A DNA stretch of 64,000 nt from Takifugu bimaculatus (taxonomy: Eukaryota; Chordata; Actinopteri; Tetraodontiformes; Tetraodontidae), in NCBI GenBank assembly GCA_004026145.2, contig CP034992.1:1785927-1849926 (forward strand). The letters are read 5' to 3'. Numbering within the stretch: the first letter of the stretch is position 1; every line of letters starts with the position of its first letter. A program made the translations under genes and the position numbers. The notes under the pieces are model-generated. The model was not told where the DNA came from and made no database searches. It worked only from the letters and a program-made list of their open reading frames with translations. This document shows, one piece after another, positions 1 to 22,972 of the stretch.

Positions 1-2556
1 AAAGTAGGAGTAAACAGCGTAAACATGAATGGGTTTCATCCCGCTTGAGGAGAATTTTGCTGTTTAAACATGGTCACTTTTATTCATTAGCATGATGAAA
101 ATGTTCATTGCAATGTAAATCACAATATAGATTTTTTTAATTATCATTTCACACATCAGCGCACCACTGCAGCGCCACCTACAGCTAAAAAGATCAGTAA
201 AAGAACAGTTTACATTTTTTAAACCCCTTTTTTTCACACTTTTACTTGGAGGCGCCAGAGCCCAGATACTAATAGTGACATATGTTCCGACTGACCTCAT
301 TTGTTGCCATTTGAGGTGTTTAGCATATAGCCACAAGGTATTTCCTCATTACATAATAATCATGCAGTAGCACTGAGAGCCGGAGGTAACAATTAGGAAC
401 AAAAGAGGTGCAACAATATTTTGTTCTTTTTTCCTTTCTCAAAAGCCTCCGTTTAAAGGCCGAGCACTTTAATATTGCCAAAACGGTTTTGAGTCCCTCG
501 TAAAGTCGATAATTTGCTGGTTGTGTTGAGATGAAAGTGCAAGGTTGCAAAACTGAGCACATTAAAACCTCGTAGGGCTCATTTTGCAGGATGTTTGCAT
601 CTAATTTATGCGCCTTTTAGTCCTTTTAACAACTGCAGATGAATCCAGGATCAGCCACTAATGATGGACAGAAGGAATCTGCCCAGGCTAACAGGTGAAC
701 CCGTGTCTGTCTCCGCTCATTTGGACTGTTTCCTGCTGGGAAATAAAAGATGAGGGGCCTACGTGGTGGTCACATCGGGTTTTTCACAGGACACCTTTCA
801 CACGGAGTCCTGCTGAAACCCAACGGACTCCCAGTTTGGCTCCAGGTCCTCCTTTTTGTGAGCTTCTGCCATCAACAGAAATATTTAGCCCAGCTCTTAC
901 AGGTAACACAGGTCTCACACGTTCCTTCTTCTCCTTCCAAACTTTTGAACACTTCTGACACGTTTGAGCAGTAGTTATTCATAGAGCCTGCAATGACGCA
1001 GTCGTATTACACATAGGATGTCTAAATATTTACTGCTCTCCTAACAACGGACACCAGCTGTCACGGACTATAAATATACAGCTAAATAAAGGTACAGAAG
1101 AGGAGCGTTCGTGCATGGAGCCTGATGGCCAGGATGCTGGAAATCATAGACACTGAGAGTAGCGGTGACCGGCCTTTTGCACAAGAAGTGTGCACCTTTT
1201 TCATGGCTCCCAAAGTGCCAACAGGGAGAGACGAGGCGAGAAAAAGGAAAAAGACACCTCGTGGCTTTTGTTTCTGCCGTCTGCTACATAAGAGCTTCAC
1301 GATCGCACACACACATTTGCTGGCCTCAGTGGCTGTACACGCCTTTGGTATATAAAAGAGTCCACCATGCAGGGATTGACTTTTGGTCTTGGCAGCACAA
1401 AAGAGAGAAGACTTATGTTTATTTCTCTGTGGTTTGTATGTTCGTTTGCATGTGTGAGAGAGGGAGAGAGATATCTGTGCTGTGGTGTGTGCACCACAAA
1501 CCTGTTAATGGGTGGGTTGGAGTTGGAAAACGCAGTCATTTATTGTCAGGTGTTTAAAGTAAAAAGTGATGGGCAGAGGAACTGTGTTGTTTGTTTTTTT
1601 TAAAAAAATGGGTTTAAGGTTGAGATCTTGTGTTGCTGTGTTACTATGCAAAAAGTGTTTGTGTTGTATGTTGACGCGTATCACCATCATTTGTGGCAGA
1701 ATACTGACCCCTGGTGGACGTCTGGTCCAATAAAAACAGCAAGTAGCAGATTTAAATTTGAATAAATTCTCAAATTTACTCAACAGCATGGGAACAAATC
1801 TATAAACAAATAAATATCTTAATTTATTAAACTATCTTGAAAACAGTGTGTCAGGAGCGCAAGAAAGTTGGTGACGTTAAATGAGAACCTTATGGTCAAT
1901 ATGATCCAAAGTAGACGGAACAATTGCATCTCTGTAAACTAATTAGAAGCAAATATCTCAGTATAATTAGACATGCGCTGCACTGCTGGAACCCTCAGCA
2001 ACACTATGATAGAGGGGGAAATGTTGCCTCCTCAGTTGCAACTGCCTCAACCTCCTACACAGACATGGGAAAAGAATTATTTGTCGTAATAAAAATAATT
2101 TGTAATGTTTACTCTAACACCGATTAAAAATCTGCAGATCCAGGGTAAAGTACAAGATCTGTCGCTCACATAAATGTGCCTGAAAGCCTTTAAACTGTAT
2201 TTGTTCTGAAGAAAGTCTAACAAATTAGTGTTGTTAATTAGCTGCTAACATAAGAAATGTTCACAAATAGCTTGGTTCTAGCGCTGTTGAGCCAGTCAAG
2301 GCGAGGATGGATGCTTTATTAGTACAAAATAACACAGAAACCAAACGTCTAATGAATACTTTTAGATTCTTTTGAATCTGTCGACGCCCTTGACTGTCAC
2401 ATTGTTGCAGGAGTGAACGAGCTCCGCTGGGCTGCAGACTCCTTCTAACGTCCCTGTACTTAGTTCATCTAGGATGATCTGTGGTCACGGCTGACTGAGG
2501 TGTTTTGTGCTCCCTTTATTAGCAGCGGTACAAGTTTAAGTGCAGAGAGGAGCAGG
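1..2556. other. Non-coding region downstream of mst1r
   Basis: I see no protein in either strand that I recognise; the open frames are short and lack splice-supported continuity. The right end must hold the mst1r 3' untranslated region, since an AATAAA signal (minus strand) lies at 2515-2520, only about 40 bases past the stop codon, and a second T-rich TTTATT copy lies near 2313. The rest is AT-rich with no clear repeat structure. Confidence 0.6.
2515..2520 (-). terminator. mst1r: Poly(A) signal AATAAA of mst1r
   Basis: Minus-strand AATAAA about 37 bases after the mst1r stop codon. Its position suggests a very short 3' untranslated region; other copies lie further downstream, so the cleavage site is inferred. 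Confidence 0.45.
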
Positions 2557-12113
<9,557 letters not shown>

Positions 12114-14076
12114 CTCCACTCTGTGGTGCAGCGGCACAGACTGTGTGGGGTTACCTCCAGGTCTGCTGCCAGCTCAAGAGCATCCTGAAGAGCAGCCACT
12201 AATGCCTGGTTGAAGACAAACTAAGTTCAAATATGTCAGTGCTTTGCCTAAAGTTGAGCATCTCCATCTTCAGCAAAACACAGAAGAGATCTATGTGTAA
12301 AGTGAACGTGAACTCTAGACCATGTGGTTTTCTGACTCATGTCAGAGTCTAAAATTATTTAATATATTTCATCTAGTTCATTTTCTGTGAAGCAAAACAC
12401 CCTCAAATAACTAAAGGGCAGATATTAATTTGAATATGTATTTATCTATTTAATATTTAATACATGGTGGAGGCAGTGTTCAGGTTTGTGCCTCAATGAT
12501 GAAAATCTGGAAGTATTTGAGGACATTGGACACAGAGCTGTCGTAAAAAGATAAAAAGCTTCCGTTGACTTATGTCCATAAAGTCAAGTGTAATAAAACA
12601 ATCATTACAGCAAAGATCACCAAGAAAAACAATGTGTTTGGTAATAATAATATTACATGGTGTGTACGGGACACCAGGATCTGAACAGCAGCCAGCTCCA
12701 CACAGGAGTTTCAAATGCTGAGCCGGATCTCCATCATGGACAAATGTTTGGTGGATCATTAACCAGACACATTATGGTAAAGCCGTATTCACGCAGCCGC
12801 AGCCTCGCTACTTTGCATTCCTGTCACAGCCAGTTCGTGCTGTTCATGAGGAAAGATGTGCACGGGCTGATGCTCATAAGACAACACGTTCCATTTGAAG
12901 TGAAGAAAAAAAAAGTTGTTGGTTTTTCTTGCAGCAGCAGGAGTAGAATTAAATTATGATCCATATTTAGGTCATTAAAGCATATTTATCTTTAATGCCT
13001 GCTGGTTTACACATCAATAATTCATAAAACCCTCCAAGTGGCGCGTTACATTTTAACATTGGGAGCCTCATGTGAAACTCGGGCAAAGGTGTCAGGACAT
13101 GGGTATACATAGTAATGACACTGATTGACTTTCCTTATGTTCATGGTTAATAAAGCAAATGGTTGAAACTTTTCCATTCAGCAGTCTATTCCAGGACTGC
13201 ATCCATGTCTTAAAAACACACTTCCGCACCTCCAGAACCAGTTTTGCCTGTTAAATTCCACAGGATTCTACCGTCCTCTATGACCCGATGATGTCCATTG
13301 ACCAGTTATTCTATCCTGACAAACTGTTTTCTCCTTATTTCTTCAACTGTGCATTTCAGTAGGAGCAATGACATTTGAACCGCGTGCGTTTGGTTACAAT
13401 ACGCACCAGTGGTGCCTTGCTCTCTGGTACATTGGTTAAGTATAATTAGAGAGAGAATGGCCGTCTGGATGGAATCGATCGCCACATAGGGATCCACAGG
13501 GATCTCAAGATGCAATCTGCTTCTCAAACAATTGATGGTTTGGGACACATTCCCAGTGAATTTATGCATTTATGCCCCCCGGGGTGCTGTGTTTACCCAT
13601 CACAGACACAACAACACTACATATGCAGCACTGTGACCATGACAGATGAGAAATCAATCAATAATTCATCATGGAATCCACCTGCAAGCATAATTCAGCC
13701 CTGCCTTATCTCTGGACCTGTGATATGTTTGCTAGATGGTTCTTATCTACAGGTTCGTTCTCCTGCTTTTAAAGATGGGAGAAGTGTAGCAGTGCTGCTT
13801 TAATCATATTTAAGGCTGGGCCATTATGGACTCATGTCTATCTACAAAGAATACACTCAAAGATTAGGGAAATTGTGATTATGAACAAGTTCATGCTGGG
13901 ATTATACAGAACCGGATTAATAAAGTTCCATTTCTATTTGAACAAACGGATTTTTCACTGATCGTGACAAAAACCGTAGCATTTATGGACCGAAACTGAG
14001 TTAAATTCAATAATGAATGGTCCTAAGCAGCACAGTTGAGAAGACTCCGGTGTGTACTGTGATACTGTCAGCCTAC

Positions 14077-14340
14077 CTGTGCAGGTTAGACTCCGTCCTC
14101 TTCGGGGATGAAACGCTGCTTCTCTTTGGCGGCCGAACAGCGGGTTTTGTAGACAGTAAAGTTCAGGATTACTGTTCACTTTTACAAAAAATAAATAAAT
14201 AAATCAAAAGCTTCCCGGAGAAGCCCAGGGTGTAAAACTGTTCTGGTTTCGGATTTGACTGGAATTCCCAGTATGAGTAGCTCTGTTACTGGCTGTTCTG
14301 GCTCCTCCCCGCGGTGCGAGCGGCACAAGCTGTGCGCTCT
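14077..14340 (-). promoter_or_regulatory. mst1r: Candidate mst1r 5' untranslated exon and promoter
   Basis: On the minus strand a good donor (CACAG|GTAGGC, exon end 14077) follows a stretch containing GGCGGCC-type GC-rich sequence, and further upstream (about 14290-14340) a CCCGCGG/GCGAGCGGC patch. It could splice to the acceptor just upstream of the mst1r start codon. This is inference from splice signals only. Confidence 0.3.
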
Positions 14341-15104
14341 GTGACGCACGACGCATTTATGTGCACCTTAAATCACCATTTCAGTAGCCGACTGCAAACG
14401 TTTCTTAAGAGGATATAAAGAATGTATGGCAAGGAAAGAAGAGTGAACGGTGGTTGATAATGAAACTAAACTTTACCTTTTCATGTCTTTTCATGTGTTA
14501 TGAGTGGGGCTGTCGCGATCACGTCAGGACAGGTGATCTATTAATTCAATATTTACGTCACAAAAGTGAACCTGCTTCATCCTTTAGGCACCAGAGCCTT
14601 GTGTTGACCTTGTGTTGACCTTTAGGCTGTAATGGCTACAGCCGCTCACTGTACATGACAGAGGCGTCTAAAGGAAAATAAGGGAATGCAACACACGTTG
14701 ATGACCAGGCTTTATTTAAAATGGTTTATTAAACTAGTTATTATTCTGTACATTATTGCAACCTCACGTTTAGATTTTGCACGGTGGTCATTAGTAAAGA
14801 AATGATTATACATGACAGATGTGGCAACAGTGGAAAGCTACTCGGATAGCCTCTGGTGTGAGTAATGATTTCATAATCAACGAGCATGTTGTGGCACATG
14901 CATGAACACATCATGTAATGCATTTATAGTTAGTCTGTGTCATAGTGCTTACAATAAAAGTCAGTAGGAGTGCGGGAAACATTGCAGCCCCAGGAAGAGG
15001 TTTTTTTGTTTGCTTGAAGGTCACCTGCAAAATCATGTTGGTTCTTACACTGATTAACAAGTAGAGATAAACAGGAGTGTATTTAAGCCAAAAGTCCTCT
15101 ATAG

Positions 15105-15110
15105 TTTATT
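15105..15110 (-). terminator. mon1a: Poly(A) signal AATAAA of mon1a
   Basis: Minus-strand AATAAA about 270 bases past the mon1a stop codon. It is the nearest consensus signal I see. Confidence 0.4.
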
Positions 15111-15377
15111 ACAAAAAGAGAATATGTTGCACAACCAGTGTTCAAAAAATTCCAGTTATTGTATCTGTGATGCTACGTCTATCTTTGCAAATTTTAAAAT
15201 CCAGCCAACTAAAACAGCTTCAACTTGCCCAACCTCACCCACAAACCTGCAACTTCACCTGGAGAGCCAGAAGAGCGAATCAAGTTAAACGAGAACTAGT
15301 TCATCACCCACAGCCGGGTTAGCACCGAGTCTATTCAAGTTGACAGTTTTCGTTTCAGGTCAGGCAGCGGCGAGAGC

Positions 15378-17741
15378 TCAGTACGTCAGAGGGCTCAGGA
15401 TGAAGAGTCGATCCTCCTCCTTCCTGATCCACTTCAGCAGTTTGTTGACAGCAGAGACAGCCATCGCCTTGGTCCCCAGTGGACTGAAGCAGAGGTAGAG
15501 TTGGAAGCCATTGGTCACCTACGGCAGGGAAAGGAAAAGGAGACAAGGAGATTAAAGTGTTGCAGAAAAAGGACTTAAGCTACTGTGACACACAAAACAC
15601 AATCATGAAGATGATGACCAGGAGAGGTCCGCCAGTTTCAGGCTCTGATCATGCACAGCCCACCTCTCTTCAGCCACACCAAGTGTTGCAGACGCAGTCT
15701 TTTTTTTAAACGAACTTCTTGTTGGCCAGACTAAGACATTTAAGGGGCTTCCAGGTCCTTACAAAGGTAGAACTACTGTTGTGACCTCATCCTTTACATC
15801 TGCATGACCCCTAGAAGATGTGTGTGTGGAGGGAGAAGGTCAGCTCCCAAACTAAGAGGTCATGTTGTGTGTTATTCTATATTTTGGAAACAACTGACCA
15901 AACATTTCATCATGGTGAATTCAGTGCAAAACACATACAGGTGTAGTGGATGTTTACCCATGCTAGCAGGTTCTCTTTGTTCGTGCAGCGGTAGAAGAAG
16001 CGGAGAGGCCTGACTGGATGATGCAGGTGACTGTGAAGATCCTGATACAATCCCATCAGCCGTTCCTGCTCTTCATCAGACTGATACAGCTCAGGAAACT
16101 CTGGGCTGTGAGATAAGCACAGTGGTCCATTTGAAAGCTCAAGTGCAGCAAGAATTAAAGAGCAAGTCATTTTTTTATGGAAAACCTAACAGAGATAGAA
16201 CCACAGATGGAAGTCTAAAGATGAGTTACCAACCTTGTGTACAATCCTGAGCTCTTTGATTTGTACAGGAAGTGCCTGAGCTCTGGAATACCGACCTGCT
16301 CCACAGAATAGCTGGGACATTTCAGTGCCTCCTTCAAGGCCTGGTAGGCACTGCGCTTGGTTAACCTCTCCAGGAACCTTTGCTTGCAGTCGGACATGTT
16401 AAAAAAGTCCTCCCGGTCAGTTGAGACCAGGATGAGGCAGAGTTCAGATGCAGACTCCAGGTAAGAAATATGAGCGTGGAAAAATCCAGCAGTGTTGAAC
16501 TTAGGCAGACAGATGGGGGTCCATCCCTCACCCTCTCGAAAGGATGAGGAAGAACCTACGAGGTTCATGACTAGATGCAAGTCTATGTGGTGAAGGAACT
16601 GGTCCTTTTTTCTCACCAGTGTAACCAGGCGGTCCCCGGCCAAAAGTATAGAGAACACCAGATTTTTGGCTTTAGCTGCCTGCAGGCTCGAGGAGACCAC
16701 ATCTCTGACAGAATTAGAGAGAGGCAGGCAGGTGACGGCGCTGAGCAGCAGACCGGGGTCCCGGTCTAGCCGGTGCAGGAGGTTGTCAGTGAGGTACTCA
16801 GAGCCGGCGAGCAGGCGACGCAGGTCATAGTTCTGTTTGTTCTTAAAGATGTGATTGAGCTGAGTGAGGGTGAGCAGACTGACGATCTGGTAGTAGATGT
16901 ACTGCAGCTCCCGCAGCAACTCCTTGTCTGACTGATAGGTTTGTGATACGCCCACCAGGACCAGAGGACTCTTGGCGAGGAAAACCACTTTGCAGCCATC
17001 TGACACAAAAGGCAAAGGTGACACATTACAGCAGCACTTTGACTTACGCAGTTTCACACATAAACCACATATCTGTAATATTCTGACCTGCATGGATGGA
17101 ACGAATTGTGTTCTTATCAGACTCAACAAAGGACACAAGGGCCATCATCACCCCCATGGTGCTGGACAGAGCCTCCTCCGAGCCATAGCGGGTGTAGATT
17201 GGCTTTCCCGCTTCACTCAGGACAAACACATGTTTTCTGTGGCTTCTCCATGCCTCACTGGACATGTCTTCCTCCTTAGATCTACTCTGTGGAGAAACAT
17301 CTTGGGCGCGCTGCTCAGTGATGGTTCTCTCTCCCACTAGCACCTGAAGCTCATCTTCAGTCTGTCCTGAATCCTCCACAACACCTTCTTGCTCAGCTTT
17401 TTCCTCAGCCTCAGCAGTGAGATCTTCAAAAGACTGTGCATGAGCAAAAAACGCACTCTTCTGAACAGCACCTGGAATCAGTGGAGGGGAAGTGGCGTTA
17501 GGTGCAATGTGTGTTGCCTTTCATCATTTGAACGCCAATATTCAGACTGATCTACTGGCAGGGTTAGAAAGAAGGGTCAGCAAGGTATGTATGGAACTAA
17601 AGTGAAGGCAATCTCACCTGGTTCGGTTCCCTCTACCAGACCTGGCATGGGGCTCTCCGCCCTGTTGGAGCGCAGGTGGTCCACAGGAGCCAGAGTTGCT
17701 TTCTCGCATGCCACAGATTCATTTTGGGCTTCTCCATCCAT
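15378..17741 (-). CDS. mon1a: Vacuolar fusion protein MON1 homolog A
   Basis: MON1 pairs with CCZ1 as the exchange factor that loads RAB7 during endosome maturation; MON1A is also linked to secretory traffic. Five coding exons: 17741-17618, 17471-17088, 16999-16234, 16105-15958, 15518-15378, all phase-consistent, 520 residues. The start ATG at 17741 opens an acidic, variable N-terminal region. The conserved part begins at about residue 110 with KHVFVLSEAGKPIYTRYG and GCKVVFLAKSPLVLVGVS, and ends in RPLRFFYRCTNKENLLAW followed by a short exon ending in FILSPLTY, as in the family. No signal peptide or membrane helix is seen, fitting a peripheral membrane protein built of longin-type folds. MON1A rather than MON1B is inferred from its place between mst1r and traip. 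It shares a divergent promoter region with traip. Confidence 0.93.
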
Positions 17742-18885
17742 TACTGCTAGTTATGGCACGAACACACACCTGGTGAGTAACAGGCAACAATGGGACCAAA
17801 GTTCATGGAATAAGGAGGGGAGGAAGGTCAACTTTTCACTAGCTAAGAAACTTAATTCTCATTCTTGTCACACGCCGTGATACCGAATTGTAACACAGTA
17901 AGGAACTGATCCTGGTTTAACGGGCTTTCTTCTCTGTAATAATAAGAATAATCTGGCAACTTTCAGTTTCACAGTAACATATGACACGCTGGTGACATGT
18001 CATATGTTTGGCACCAAAAGCGACAAGTACAACAGCAGCTAACTTTAGCATACAAGCATCGCCATTTGAAGCCCTTCGCTCAGGGCAAATACAGAAGACT
18101 TATGACATTTTCCAATGACTTGGAGATCATTACCTTTCATTTCCGTAGTTGTCTAGGTTTGATCGCTCCGCTCTACACCGAGCCCGCATCTGCAGCTAAC
18201 AAAAGTCTTCCTGTAGGATTGCGGAAGTAGGAATTGTGGGACTTGAAGTTACAATTAAAAATAAAATCAGGTCTCGGTGACGCGACATTTTTTATTTCGG
18301 TGCCAATATTGAGCGGCGCTGAGACTGGGGCAGCATCATCATCGTAACTTTGCAACAAGGTGAATTACTCTGTAAATATATCTAATACAAAATATAACTA
18401 TGAATTATACGAAATAAACGAAAAGGTGAGAAGAATACTTTGAACAGCCTAATTTTTACATACAGCATTTGAACGCAGCACAAGGGGCGGGACTTGCGTT
18501 TGAACGCGCAGCGGCGACATGCAGTTATCGCTGTGTTGCCTTTAGCCTACGGTTGGAGAGTTGTCTTTAACATCATCGTTAGATTCTGCTCACGGTTATG
18601 GACGTTTAGGTTCTTAGCGAAGAAAGGGACGCGGATACAAAACATTCGCTTTGTGAGTAAAGCCCTTGTACTTTAGAATAACAGAAATAGCGCCAAGCTT
18701 AGAATGCTAGATCTAGCATTGACGCTACAAACGTTACATGTTATGCTACATCCATGCTATTTTGTTAGCCAACAAATGGGGAGTCTGTACACATGTAGGC
18801 TTTTTGGTAAAGGTAACACCATCCCCATGAACAATATTCCTATTTGTCTGTATGACTTTGAACAGGGCGATCTCCGTGACAGAAG
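17742..18885. promoter_or_regulatory. Divergent mon1a/traip promoter region with traip 5' untranslated intron
   Basis: The two genes diverge from this 1.1 kb. A GC box (GGGGCGGG) lies at about 18484, followed by a GCG-rich patch that is a plausible traip transcription start. A good donor at 18652/18653 (CTTT|GTGAGT) and acceptor at 18865/18866 (TTTGAACAG) define a 213-base intron in the traip leader. Its removal deletes several upstream ATGs that would otherwise precede the real start. All of this is inferred from sequence signals. Confidence 0.5.
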
Positions 18886-21569
18886 ATGCCTATCCGAGCA
18901 CAGTGCACAATTTGTTCCGACTTCTTCGATCACTCCAGAGATGTTGCAGCCATCCACTGCGGACACACTTTCCACCATGAATGGTTCGTCCAGTTTGTTT
19001 TTTAAATTGTGAATCATTTTGACTTACATTCTGATTAATATGCTTTCCATCACTCTGTCAGTCTTGTCCGGTGGTTTCAGACAGCCCCCACGAAAACCTG
19101 TCCACAATGTAGAAAACAGGTGTAGTAATAAACCTCTTAATTGTACCAATCTTGTTATGACCCCAGACATTTTACAGGATATTGTGGTCTTTTGTGTAGG
19201 TCAGCACCAGACACATTATCTCGAGGCTCTACTTTGACGTTGGTTTAGACGATTCCAGCGTGGGAGACCCCGAGAGCTTGCAGGTATGTGTCCTAACCTT
19301 ATATTATTGACATTTCTTAATCTATATGTTGCTTGCAACCATTCCATTATCAAGAGTTGTTCTGCCTTGTCATAAATTTGTCTAAATTCTGTGTTTCCAC
19401 CTTCCCCAGAATGAGCTAGATCGAGTGAAAGTAAATTTTAGCTCTAAAGGTGAGAGGCTTGAGTTGTGATCCCGGGACGTTTCATTCATTAAAGTGGGCG
19501 ACTTTAGTTCATCGCGTGTCTTATCAAATTCCAGAGCGAGACTGGCGGGAAAAGCAGAAGGCGATGGATGATTTGATGGAAACTGTGGAGCTGCAGCGGA
19601 AAGCTTTGGAGAATTTACAGAAAGATATTATGGAAAAGGAGAAGCTGTGTTCTGCCCTCAGAGTAAGAATGCTGATTGTTTTTATTCACTGTCGAGTGTT
19701 TGTGATTCTTTTTTGGTTTGAATTTTTATTTCCTGCATAGACTCAGATGACATACTTGGAATCACAACATAATGATTCTCGGGCTGCAAAAGAAGAAGTC
19801 CGAAGACTCAGGATCAAAATGAAAACCTTTGAAAGGTACCTGGTATAATTAAAATATAACTGTGGCTGCTAAAGAGGCTGTTTAGAGCGCCAAAATGTCA
19901 AAAACGCAAATTTTCAAAATCAGAATCAAATGCAAATTCATGCTTGTTGAGGTGTGTATTAATGTTTCTGGTTCGCCTGCAGCCTGGATGTGGTGTTGCA
20001 GGGCCAGAGAGCGGAGGTGGAGTCCATGATCACCGACATGGGCATCGGCCAGGCTGCAGTGGAGCAGCTCTCCATCTACTGCATCTCGCTCAAAAAGTGG
20101 GAGCTTCCTTTCACTGGTGCATCCCTTCCATCCCACATCTGACACAACTTCCCTGTTGACAGAGCTGTTTCTTGTCTTTATCAAGAGAGTATGATAATCT
20201 TAAAGGAGGTCTGAAGTCTTCAAATGAGATGTGCGAGAAGCTAAAGAGAGAAGTGCTCACCTCAAACAACAAGGTAATTTCTATGGATCTGTTGATTTAG
20301 CCAGAGAAATCAACCCTTCCACATATGCGCTGCAGCTGGGTTTGTTGTTGTGTCTGTTTTGTTTTTTCATTGTAGTTGCACAAAGCATTACTGGAGCTTA
20401 CAAAGGCCAGAGACGACATGAAGTCTCTGCAGAATGATCTGACAAATGCAGAAAAAGAGATCTCTGTAAGGGGAAATCTGTCAAATCCAATTTAGTCTCC
20501 AGCGCCAGGAAACTGTCGGTTGCATCACTTGCCTGATTCTCTTTCCACAGAGCCTGAAGAAGAAAGTGGAGTTTCTTCAGGAGGCTCTCAGCACGCCCAC
20601 GCGCACGAATGAAGCGCTCGGTCGACTCTTCTTCGAAAGGTGCGGCGCCGCTCCACCGCAAATTCACGTGTTAGCGAAGCGTGTTTGATTTCCTTATCTG
20701 TCGCATTTTTAGCCCAGCTCCATTAGATGTGAGGCAGCCGTGCCTCCACCCACCCTCGGGTAACGAAGACATCGACCTCAACATGACCTATGATGTCACC
20801 ACGCCAGACGATGTGCGGAAGAGACCCAAAAAAGTCCCGTCCAAGAAGATGCATTTGGACTCTGTGGTGTAAGTTTACACTGGAAATGTGTGTGTGGATC
20901 AGACAGAACATTCATTTCAAGTAGAAAGGTGTTAAATCGGGTATAAAATTACATTTTCAGGTCATCCTCCTTCGAACAAAGTACAAAAATCTCGTCAGCA
21001 ATCAAGGTAAGTTTGTTGATGCCCCTCAAGACACATGCCTGGTTTCGTTGTTGGTGTTTCTCATGAGTCGTCTTGCTTCAGAGGCGCGGTGGTGGAGAAT
21101 CCATGGATCCCTTTTTTAGGAACTCCTTCCTCTTCAGAAAGAAGACTTTTGGCAGCATGTTGGACCCTCAGAGGAAAACTGGAGTAGTGTGTAACACAGT
21201 CGACATTGATTACTCTCTTTTGGTTTTGGCTCACAAACTGTCTTTTTTTAATTAGGTTCAGTCGGGTTATGATGGTTTGGGAGGACGAACTAAATTCATC
21301 CAGCCCGTATCCTTTTTTATTCTGTCGGGGAAGAGTGTGTGAGCACTGAAATCATCATCTATTTATGCTGTCACTAGTGGATCGGTTTTGATCTTTATTT
21401 AATAAACCAGCAGATAAAGAATCAGCAATTCAGCCCTTCCTTAACCAAAAACTCTGCTCAGTCACCTTTAGCAGAGATTCGCCCACTGATGAAAGCTAAA
21501 AGGAAAAAGGTAACCAGGCCTCCACCCAAGACCGCTGCAGGCCTGACTCTGGATAGCTTCTTGGAGTAA
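18886..21569 (+). CDS. traip: E3 ubiquitin ligase TRAIP (TRAF-interacting protein)
   Basis: Nuclear RING ubiquitin ligase that acts at replication forks, unloading stalled CMG helicase and handling DNA-protein crosslinks. Fifteen coding exons: 18886-18983, 19062-19119, 19200-19283, 19410-19449, 19535-19662, 19741-19835, 19983-20096, 20186-20273, 20376-20465, 20551-20639, 20713-20868, 20961-21006, 21082-21186, 21256-21306, 21411-21569. Every junction keeps phase, giving 466 residues against 469 in human. The N-terminus has the C3HC4 RING (CTICSDFF, HCGHTFH, CPQC); the middle (~95-270) is coiled coil rich in E, K and L. Near the C-terminus GYDGLGGRTKFIQP is conserved, and the end LTLDSFLE matches the short PCNA-binding tail of human TRAIP. 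The ATG is fixed by homology (MPIRAQCTICSDFF). Its 3' end faces grm6. Confidence 0.96.
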
Positions 21570-21997
21570 ATCCTCACCTCTTCTCCTTTCCTGTGGAGTC
21601 CCAACGTTCTGTGGAAGCAGGTTTCCTCTGCTGTGGCACTGAGAACCATCCAGAAGTGGTTCTGCTGGCTGAACTAGATTTAACAATGAAAGAGGAACTT
21701 CACCGAGACAACAGATGTTTTGGTGACATCTGGAAATCTGCCCTTTTTTTTGGTGTGCGATTAACCTAATTTTTCAGGGATTGTATTCTCAGAGGTCATA
21801 TATTAATATTTGTGTGAGAGACAAACCAACACACCTGCAAACGTTTTTTTAAGTCTGCATTTTCACCTGTGCAGTTCCGTCATGAAAAATAAGCCTTTGG
21901 TTTTTTGCACTTATCTAAACCCCAATGGGAAAATATGTTATTTTATATTGTAGGTGTTTTCTGTCTTATCAGTCCTGTTGGATGGGAATAATGTCAT

Positions 21998-22003
21998 AAT
22001 AAA
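21998..22003 (+). terminator. traip: Poly(A) signal AATAAA of traip
   Basis: Consensus AATAAA about 430 bases downstream of the traip stop codon, followed by a T-rich stretch, a usual arrangement for a cleavage signal. Confidence 0.55.
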
Positions 22004-22865
22004 TTTTTTGAACCTTTTTCTGGGGTCCACGATGTGACCGGCCGCTCTTTTTTAAGCAGTGACGCGTTTTGGCCAGTAGAGGTCAGTGTTTCATCACCCG
22101 ACATTTAGACTTGCTGCTCATTTTAAATCCTGTGGTTGCAGCCTGCTGAAGGAGAAACACACCAGGTGGTAACCTCTGACTCCATTTGTATTAAAATATT
22201 CACTGTCACTAAAACCTGAGTTGCATTGTGATCAAGTCACCCAAAAATCCTACAAACCATGCCGGCAAATGTGGGTAATAAAGCAGCTTTTTAAGAGAAA
22301 ATCAATCACGACACAGAATCAATCTGACGATATTTCCATGCAAAAAATGGACAGTGGCTGGGTCGTGTAATTTTTTTTCAAAGATTTTTGAATATATTGC
22401 TTTAACAAACAGGAGGAGTGGAACCTTTACCAACCAGGGAGAATTTCCCATCTAAAATATCTTGATTGTGTGCAAGTAAGCATCGTTAACTGTATAAAAA
22501 AAACAGTTTTCCTTCCCTCTCAGTAATTTGATTTGTAGTAAATCAGCTTGGCCAGTATGTTTTATAAAATGATAAGGTGATGCATTTAAAATAGTCTTTC
22601 CTTCCTGTGCGATGAAAAAACAAACCCTACATACATCACTTTAAAAAAAACACACACACCTTCATCTACATAGAGAACAATCCATGCAGTGCGTTCTGAG
22701 GCCAGTAAGCCAGAAAACTCTGGAACCTCACTGGATTTATACACCAGTAGGAAAGAAATTGACTTCTCAGGGGGAGAACTTAAAAACACCTTGTTTCTGG
22801 GCTGTGGTAAGTAGTGTTCCATTTTTTTCTTTTTAGGACAGTATTTCAATTCGAAGTGTCAATTA

Positions 22866-22871
22866 TTTATT
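22866..22871 (-). terminator. grm6: Poly(A) signal AATAAA of grm6
   Basis: Minus-strand AATAAA shortly after the grm6 stop codon at 22973. Confidence 0.45.
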
Positions 22872-22972
22872 TCAATGCTTCGTCCCAGTTTCTGTCGGTC
22901 CAGGAGCATCTTTCCTGCTCCCTGCATGCAGCGTTTCCACGATCTCCGCATGGGGACCCTGTGTGGCTCGTG

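Larger units (their letters stand above)
12114..15377. other. Intergenic region, mst1r 5' side and mon1a 3' side
   Basis: Holds the likely mst1r promoter and untranslated exon, and the mon1a 3' end with a minus-strand AATAAA at 15105-15110. A splice acceptor (CCACACAG) directly precedes the mst1r coding exon near 12139, so transcription probably starts further upstream. No other gene is recognised; short open frames here look random. Confidence 0.5.
21570..22972. other. Tail-to-tail spacer between traip and grm6
   Basis: Contains the traip 3' untranslated region on the left and the grm6 3' end on the right, with a minus-strand AATAAA at 22866-22871 about 100 bases past the grm6 stop. AT-rich with A/T runs; no gene recognised. 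Confidence 0.6.
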
